A DNA stretch of 58,478 nucleotides, from the IMG/VR virus record IMGVR_UViG_3300046010_007871, positions 1-58,478 of that record. The stretch is one strand, 5' to 3'. Origin of the DNA: a virus. The notes below the pieces were generated by a model. That model was not told the origin of the DNA. It did no database searches and was given only the letters and a program-made list of their open reading frames with translations. Position 1 is the stretch's first letter. Each line of letters opens with the position of its first letter. Both the position numbers and the translations under genes were made by a program. Positions 55,069 to 58,478 of the stretch are shown piece after piece.

Positions 55069-56266
55069 TGGCTACCACCTTGGCCGTTGCTGGGCCGCTA
55101 AGGGGGCGCGGCGAGGCTTTGTCGCCGCTCTGGGATGGTAGGGGCCACGGCATGCCCTCGGCCCATCCTGCGGCCACCATGGCGGGGAGAGGCCAAGGCT
55201 GTAGAGGGGTCCATCCGCAGGCCTTGCGAAACCGGAACATCTCCTCGGTCCGCTGGCGCTCCTCCTCCGTGAGCGTGTCGGGCACGATGCCCACGGTCTT
55301 GGTCGTGATGGGCCGCGGCTCGGCAGCTGCGAGGCCAGGCCTGCCAGTGCGAGCGGGTAGGCTCTGGGCCATGTCGGCCTCGCTGGCGCGCTGGGCAAAG
55401 GCCAGGATCGACTTGTTCGTGGTGGCGGCGTTGTAGCTACTCGCAGCCGCTAGGTCGAGCGCGCGGCGCACGGCGGCGATGACGTGCGCGGGCTTCTTGG
55501 CGTCGGCGTGGAATGCCAACCGCTGCGCTAGCTCCTGGGCGTTGGTGCCAGTGAGGCCCTGGTAGTACCGGTCGGCCTCGAGCAGCCTTCGGAGCTCTGC
55601 CTCCAGGTCGCCCGCCTGCCCGCCCGCCTTCTGCGCTGGTTGCGGCTCTGGCTTGGGTTCTGGCGGAGGAGCCTCGCGCGCCTGCGCACGTGCGTGCGCA
55701 CGCGAAGAGGCGACGGGCTGGCTAGGATCTAATTTCTCTCTCTCTGTCTGTCTCTCTTCTGTTTCTCTCTGTCTCTCTATCTCTCTCTCTTTTGTGGACA
55801 TGCTCGGGACATCTTGGGACATGGCTGGGACATGGCTGGGACGTGCTCGAGTGATTTTGTCCCGAGCACCACTCGTGCCTGGGACATGCTCGGGACATGG
55901 CTGGGACATGGCTGGGACATGGCCTTCGCGCTTGCGCTCTCGCTGATCTTGCTTCCGAGCCGTCTCATTCCACGAACTGCTTTGCTGTTCTGCGTGCTCT
56001 GGAAGCATCAGCAATCCATCTTGCATCATGACCAGCTCGGCTTCGATTAGCTCATCCATGGCTGGTTGGATAACGTCGAGACGAGCTCCGAACACGTTAG
56101 CCAGGCCTCGCAGTCCGAACTTGCCAAGCGCAACGGATGCTTGTCTGCCAGCTGCGCGTTGCAAATGCAGGTACAAGCTTCTTGCATCATAGCTAAGCGC
56201 TTTCCAGGTCATGGATTCATGCAGAAAGACCTTGATGAAGCGTTCTCGATCCCACTGGTTCGCCAT
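55055..56266 (-). CDS. phage replication initiator (O-like/DnaD-like) with iteron-encoded linker
   Basis: The 403-aa protein has an N-terminal winged-helix-type region (NQWDRERFIKVFLHESMTWK; SLYLHLQRAAGRQASVALGK; MDELIEAELVMMQDGLLMLP) like replisome organisers. A repetitive linker (HVPAMSQ, PCPEHVPG units) is encoded by 11-bp DNA repeats, then a charged KEREIERQRETEERQ run. The C-terminal half has a helical domain (ELAQRLAFHADAKKPAHVIA) and Trp/Pro-rich end that could touch DnaB, encoded next. An initiator gene containing iterons and followed by a helicase gene matches lambda O/P and similar systems. Confidence 0.72.
   Translation of the reverse strand: MANQWDRERFIKVFLHESMTWKALSYDARSLYLHLQRAAGRQASVALGKFGLRGLANVFGARLDVIQPAMDELIEAELVMMQDGLLMLPEHAEQQSSSWNETARKQDQRERKREGHVPAMSQPCPEHVPGTSGARDKITRARPSHVPAMSQDVPSMSTKEREIERQRETEERQTEREKLDPSQPVASSRAHARAQAREAPPPEPKPEPQPAQKAGGQAGDLEAELRRLLEADRYYQGLTGTNAQELAQRLAFHADAKKPAHVIAAVRRALDLAAASSYNAATTNKSILAFAQRASEADMAQSLPARTGRPGLAAAEPRPITTKTVGIVPDTLTEEERQRTEEMFRFRKACGWTPLQPWPLPAMVAAGWAEGMPWPLPSQSGDKASPRPLSGPATAKVVASEAS
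55731..55794. repeat. polypyrimidine/polypurine tract beside iterons
   Basis: About 64 bases of nearly pure CT on the plus strand (CTCTCTCTGT and TCTCTCTATC units), encoding the Lys/Glu/Arg-rich stretch of the initiator on the other strand. Lower melting stability and possible triplex formation make it a candidate unwinding element of the origin. Confidence 0.5.
55795..55924. repeat. phased 11-bp iterons, candidate replication origin
   Basis: Nine direct copies of GGGACATGGCT-like 11-mers begin at 55795, 55806, 55816, 55827, 55838, then 55881, 55892, 55903 and 55914; one inverted copy lies at 55859-55869. Spacing is 10-11 bp within each cluster, one helical turn, so an initiator bound to them would sit on one face. 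The repeats lie inside the initiator gene, as in lambda O, next to a CT tract. Confidence 0.65.
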
Positions 56267-56267
56267 G

Positions 56268-56501
56268 TCACACCTCCGAGCCTGGGATCGACGCCAAGAT
56301 GTCGCTCTTTCGCTCTTGCCAACGCGTCGCGACGTACATCGTGTGAGCTGGAGTGCTCATGCCTGCAAGCACGCTCATCAGACCGTGCCTCGAGATGCCA
56401 ACGGCAACCGAGATGGGCCGGATGCCCGTCCGCTCGATGGCGTCGCGTATCTCGTCGGCGATGCTCTCTGGCAGCTTATCTCGCTTGATTGGTGACCTCA
56501 T
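56268..56501 (-). CDS. small HTH-type protein, 77 aa
   Basis: The helical protein has PESIADEIRDAIERTGIRPI, then SVAVGISRHGLMSVLAGMST, a helix-turn-helix of XRE/AlpA type, and a C-terminal helix. It probably regulates early transcription or assists replication, lying just ahead of the initiator gene. The ATG at 56501 falls six bases after a -10 box, so its mRNA is probably leaderless. Confidence 0.6.
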   Translation of the reverse strand: MRSPIKRDKLPESIADEIRDAIERTGIRPISVAVGISRHGLMSVLAGMSTPAHTMYVATRWQERKSDILASIPGSEV

Positions 56502-56507
56502 GAGCCT

Positions 56508-56536
56508 GTCGTAGCACAGCGATCGCCATCTGTCAA
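56508..56536 (-). promoter_or_regulatory. leaderless promoter of the replication operon
   Basis: On the minus strand TTGACA (56536-56531), 17 bases, TACGAC (56513-56508), then six bases to ATG 56501. The start of transcription should be the A of the start codon. It would serve the HTH gene, the initiator and DnaB. Confidence 0.55.
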
Positions 56537-56562
56537 CCTTTTGTGATCTTACCGGTCAGCCA

Positions 56563-56712
56563 TCACGGCAACAAGAACCACCACGCCAAGCCCCACGCGA
56601 ACACGAGCACGCCACCGGCCAACGCCTCGGCCATCTCAGAGGCGCTAAGCGACGTGGGCTGTACGGGCTTGGCAGGCAGAGCGGAGCGGCGAACGTTGCG
56701 GCGGTTGTTCAT
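56563..56712 (-). CDS. small membrane protein, 49 aa
   Basis: A short frame starting MNNRRNVRRSALPAKPVQPT and ending in a hydrophobic, Trp-rich helix (LAGGVLVFAWGLAWWFLLP) that could span the membrane. No ribosome binding site; a TTGGCC-N18-TACTGT promoter ends six bases before the ATG, so it may be leaderless too. Function unknown. Confidence 0.4.
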   Translation of the reverse strand: MNNRRNVRRSALPAKPVQPTSLSASEMAEALAGGVLVFAWGLAWWFLLP

Positions 56713-56749
56713 GCGCCGACAGTACCAAGCCGCCCCGCACAGGGCCAAA

Positions 56750-56950
56750 TTACTCGCGCCGAATGCCGAACGTCGCGTTGAGATGCACGCGGATTTGACT
56801 CGTGGTGTAGTGCCGCACGATGCCGCCGTCGCAGAGCACGACGCACCAGACATCATTCTCCCACATGCCCGACGACTCGACGTACAGCGCGTAGCCCTCG
56901 CGCGTGCCCTCGACCACGACCGGCAACGGGCGGCGAAACTCGTGGATCAC
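56750..56950 (-). CDS. hypothetical protein, 66 aa
   Basis: GTG 56950 overlaps the previous stop (GTGA). The product starts MIHEFRRPLPVVVEGTREGY and is strand-rich (DVWCVVLCDGGIVRHYTTSQ). No family recognised. The coupling is the main support. Confidence 0.5.
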   Translation of the reverse strand: MIHEFRRPLPVVVEGTREGYALYVESSGMWENDVWCVVLCDGGIVRHYTTSQIRVHLNATFGIRRE

Positions 56951-57153
56951 AAGAGCGACCGCATGCGCTCCAGCTTGGCGCGCTCCGCACGTAGCCGCTG
57001 CTGCGCCTCCTCGAGCTCCAGGCGCGCCTCGTGCTCGTCGGCCTCGGCTTCGCGCACGCGCCACTCCTGGTCGCTGCGCTCGGTGCCCACCATGGCAAGC
57101 CAGAGCCATCCCACGGCCACGAGCAGCGCCACGCCGATGACCACCCAGCTCAT
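56947..57153 (-). CDS. membrane-anchored coiled-coil protein, 68 aa
   Basis: One N-terminal transmembrane helix (VVIGVALLVAVGWLWLAMVG) followed by a charged coiled coil (EADEHEARLELEEAQQRLRA). This layout occurs in small phage inner-membrane proteins such as i-spanins or superinfection-exclusion proteins. It is in the early operon, not with the lysis genes, so a membrane-defence or host-takeover role is as likely as lysis. ATG 57153 overlaps the previous stop. Confidence 0.5.
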   Translation of the reverse strand: MSWVVIGVALLVAVGWLWLAMVGTERSDQEWRVREAEADEHEARLELEEAQQRLRAERAKLERMRSLL

Positions 57154-57548
57154 CGCAGAGCCCTCAGCCGCTCGAACGCACGCAGGTCGTCGGGGTAGCG
57201 CTCGTCGATGCGCTCATGCGCGAGAAACGCCGTGCTGTGCCGACCGCTTGCGATGATGCGCACGAACCCCGTAGCCATCGCAGCGCCGAGCTCCACCCAT
57301 GCCCCGCGGCTGGGTAGCTCTGGCACCAAGAACCACAGCACGTCGCACTTGCGAGCCGCCGCGAGGCACCGTGCCGCAATGTCGGCCTGGCGCTTCCACG
57401 GCAGCTCAAGCTCGTGCTGCGGCGACTCGTCCATCTCGCGCACCCAGTCGAGCGCTACGCACATGCCTGGCGTGCTCGCCACGAGCTGGATGGCAGCTCG
57501 AGCGCGGTCACGCTCTGCGCTAGCTGCGGCTGTGTACACGGTGAGCAT
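57150..57548 (-). CDS. nucleoside 2-deoxyribosyltransferase-like protein, 132 aa
   Basis: The protein has a Rossmann-type pattern: N-terminal MLTVYTAAASAERDRARAAI, CDVLWFLVPELPSRGAWVEL and GAAMATGFVRIIASGRHS. The D...f..p....GaWvElG.A.a.g segment is characteristic of nucleoside 2-deoxyribosyltransferase-like proteins, which exchange bases of deoxynucleosides or hydrolyse nucleotides. It could feed a modified-nucleotide pathway or detect nucleotides. Activity is unproven; a general nucleotide-binding role is the safe call. Confidence 0.55.
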   Translation of the reverse strand: MLTVYTAAASAERDRARAAIQLVASTPGMCVALDWVREMDESPQHELELPWKRQADIAARCLAAARKCDVLWFLVPELPSRGAWVELGAAMATGFVRIIASGRHSTAFLAHERIDERYPDDLRAFERLRALR

Positions 57549-57891
57549 AGGACCTCCGCTGCGAGTCAGAGTCGTGTGACTTTTGCTCGGACCTTGTCTC
57601 TACGCCGTTCGTGCGTCCACTCATGCTCGCATGGTAGGCCCGCACGTTGGGGTCAGGCTTGCGCTGCAAGGCGCAGCCCTCGGGGCACTCAGCCGCAAGG
57701 GCGTTGGGGCTGGTCTTGGCCACCACGTCCACGCACGCCGCCTCGTACACGCACGACAGCCGACGCGGATCGCGCATTGATAGCTCCGCAGCGCTGTACA
57801 TCGGCAACATGGGCGAGCGCGCATCGGTCTCGACGACCCTGGGCCCATTCGACCTGTTCTCGTGCGTGACGTGGCGGTTGCGAGGTTTCAT
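57520..57891 (-). CDS. hypothetical basic protein, 123 aa
   Basis: ATG 57891 overlaps the previous stop (ATGA). The N-terminus is basic (MKPRNRHVTHENRSNGPRVV). The middle has several cysteines (LSCVYEAACVDVV; CPEGCALQRKPDPNV) and the end is Ser/Arg-rich. It overlaps the next gene by 29 bases. No family recognised. Confidence 0.45.
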   Translation of the reverse strand: MKPRNRHVTHENRSNGPRVVETDARSPMLPMYSAAELSMRDPRRLSCVYEAACVDVVAKTSPNALAAECPEGCALQRKPDPNVRAYHASMSGRTNGVETRSEQKSHDSDSQRRSYAHRVHSRS

Positions 57892-58382
57892 GCTGCCACG
57901 ACCACGATGTACTTGGCGCCGCCCTTTACGCCTTCGAGCTTGAGCTTGCCCGCCTCGACGAGGTCGCCGAGAGCTCGCGTGGCGTGCGGCGGCGGGCACG
58001 CGAAGAGGTCGATCACCTTGCTGCGCGTGAACGTGGTGGCGAGCTGGCTATCGCGCACGGCGTCCATGATGCGCACCCCGAGCACGTCGGTGATCTTGCC
58101 ACCGCTTGGCTTGGGTGCGCGTGGCGCGCGCGAAGCAGGCTTTGCGACAGCCACAGGCTTCGCCTCATGTTTTACGATGGGCGATGGTGCGGCATCCATG
58201 GTGCGCAGACTCGCAAGCGCAACCTCGATCGCCTCCTCCAGCTTGGCGCATCGCTCGTGGAGCGTCGCGAGCTCGCGTTCGTGCTCGACGATGCGATCGC
58301 GCTGCAGAATGATTGTGTCCTCGCACTTGGTCAGCGCGCGGTCGAGTTCGTCGATGGTGATGGTCGGTTCGTTCGTGCTCAT
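57888..58382 (-). CDS. coiled-coil plus winged-helix-like protein, 164 aa
   Basis: The N-terminal half is a coiled coil (RALTKCEDTIILQRDRIVEH; ELATLHERCAKLEEAIEVAL), a Pro/Ala/Lys linker follows, and the C-terminal part has a winged-helix look (TFTRSKVIDLFACPPPHATR, ALGDLVEAGKLKLEGVKGG). It is probably a DNA-binding dimer. ATG 58382 overlaps the RuvC-like stop across the circular junction (seen also at 30-33). Early leftward operon. Confidence 0.6.
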   Translation of the reverse strand: MSTNEPTITIDELDRALTKCEDTIILQRDRIVEHERELATLHERCAKLEEAIEVALASLRTMDAAPSPIVKHEAKPVAVAKPASRAPRAPKPSGGKITDVLGVRIMDAVRDSQLATTFTRSKVIDLFACPPPHATRALGDLVEAGKLKLEGVKGGAKYIVVVAA

Positions 58383-58475
58383 GTGTTCCCTGTCCCTTTG
58401 CTGAGCCGCCTCATGTAGAAAACCGCAGCGAGGGCAGCGTCTCGCGTGTGGCTGTTGTCTGCGCCCCTCGGCATG
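58350..58475. repeat. terminal direct repeat, right copy
   Basis: Identical to 1-126. After it the last three bases (CTC) differ from positions 127-129 (GTG) at two sites, probably an assembly-end artefact or variant. Past the ATG of the gene at 58382 the repeat runs into the 3' end of the RuvC-like gene. Confidence 0.9.
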
Positions 58476-58478
58476 CTC

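Noticed and set aside
55795-55924. Short repeats that might be a CRISPR array
   Set aside because: Units are 11 bp, back to back, without unique spacers, and lie inside a coding gene; iterons explain them better. I found no CRISPR array elsewhere in the window.

Overview
The window is one essentially complete, GC-rich tailed-phage genome. The first 126 bases recur identically at the right end (58350-58475), and a coupled stop/start (ATGA) lies inside that repeat, so the molecule closes to a circle of about 58.35 kb or is circularly permuted. Contractile-tail genes (sheath, tube, tape measure, Mu-like gpN/gp44/gp45/gp25/gpJ baseplate) make it a myophage. I see no integrase, transposase, tRNA or DNA polymerase. 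The host cannot be named from the sequence; dense coding, high GC and TTGACA-type promoters fit a GC-rich proteobacterium or relative.

Layout. A divergent control region at 1420-1505 separates an XRE-type repressor (leftward) from recT (rightward); both promoters appear to make leaderless mRNAs. Rightward genes (1506-11321) encode RecT, a Mom-like DNA-modification protein, a PD-(D/E)XK nuclease, dUTPase, a DNA methyltransferase carrying a nested HNH endonuclease gene, a ThyX-like protein, and a run of small unknown genes served by four repeated promoter-leader modules. Convergent terminators at 11.35 kb end this arm.

All other genes run leftward. Past the repressor and a RuvC-like resolvase, and across the circular junction, come small early genes, a replication initiator whose gene contains phased 11-bp iterons (likely origin), DnaB helicase and SSB. 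Directly coupled to these is an operon I read as a type IV-B CRISPR-Cas effector module: csf1, cas11-like, csf2/cas7, csf3/cas5 and a cysH-like PP-loop gene (50466 down to 46717), with no cas6, no DinG, no nuclease and no CRISPR array in the window. Next, behind its own leaderless promoter, is a second accessory block (46664-42113): two tandem paralogous small proteins, a DPPW methyltransferase, a GNAT protein, a Walker-A protein preceded by a degenerate short paralogue, an IbrA-like PP-loop protein and an IbrB/ParB-like protein.

The late operon follows: large terminase, portal, MuF-like protein, scaffold, major capsid, connectors, sheath, tube, tape measure, baseplate, three tail-fibre-like genes (two are tandem paralogues), membrane/lysis proteins, two lysozyme/transglycosylase-like proteins and a LamG-type receptor-binding candidate in lower-GC DNA.

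The genome thus pairs ordinary myophage machinery with unusually many nucleic-acid modification genes (Mom-like, two methyltransferases, two PP-loop enzymes) and a phage-borne type IV-B-like RNP. The leftward genes are tightly coupled by ATGA and GTGA overlaps, so the CRISPR-like operon is probably expressed with the replication genes.
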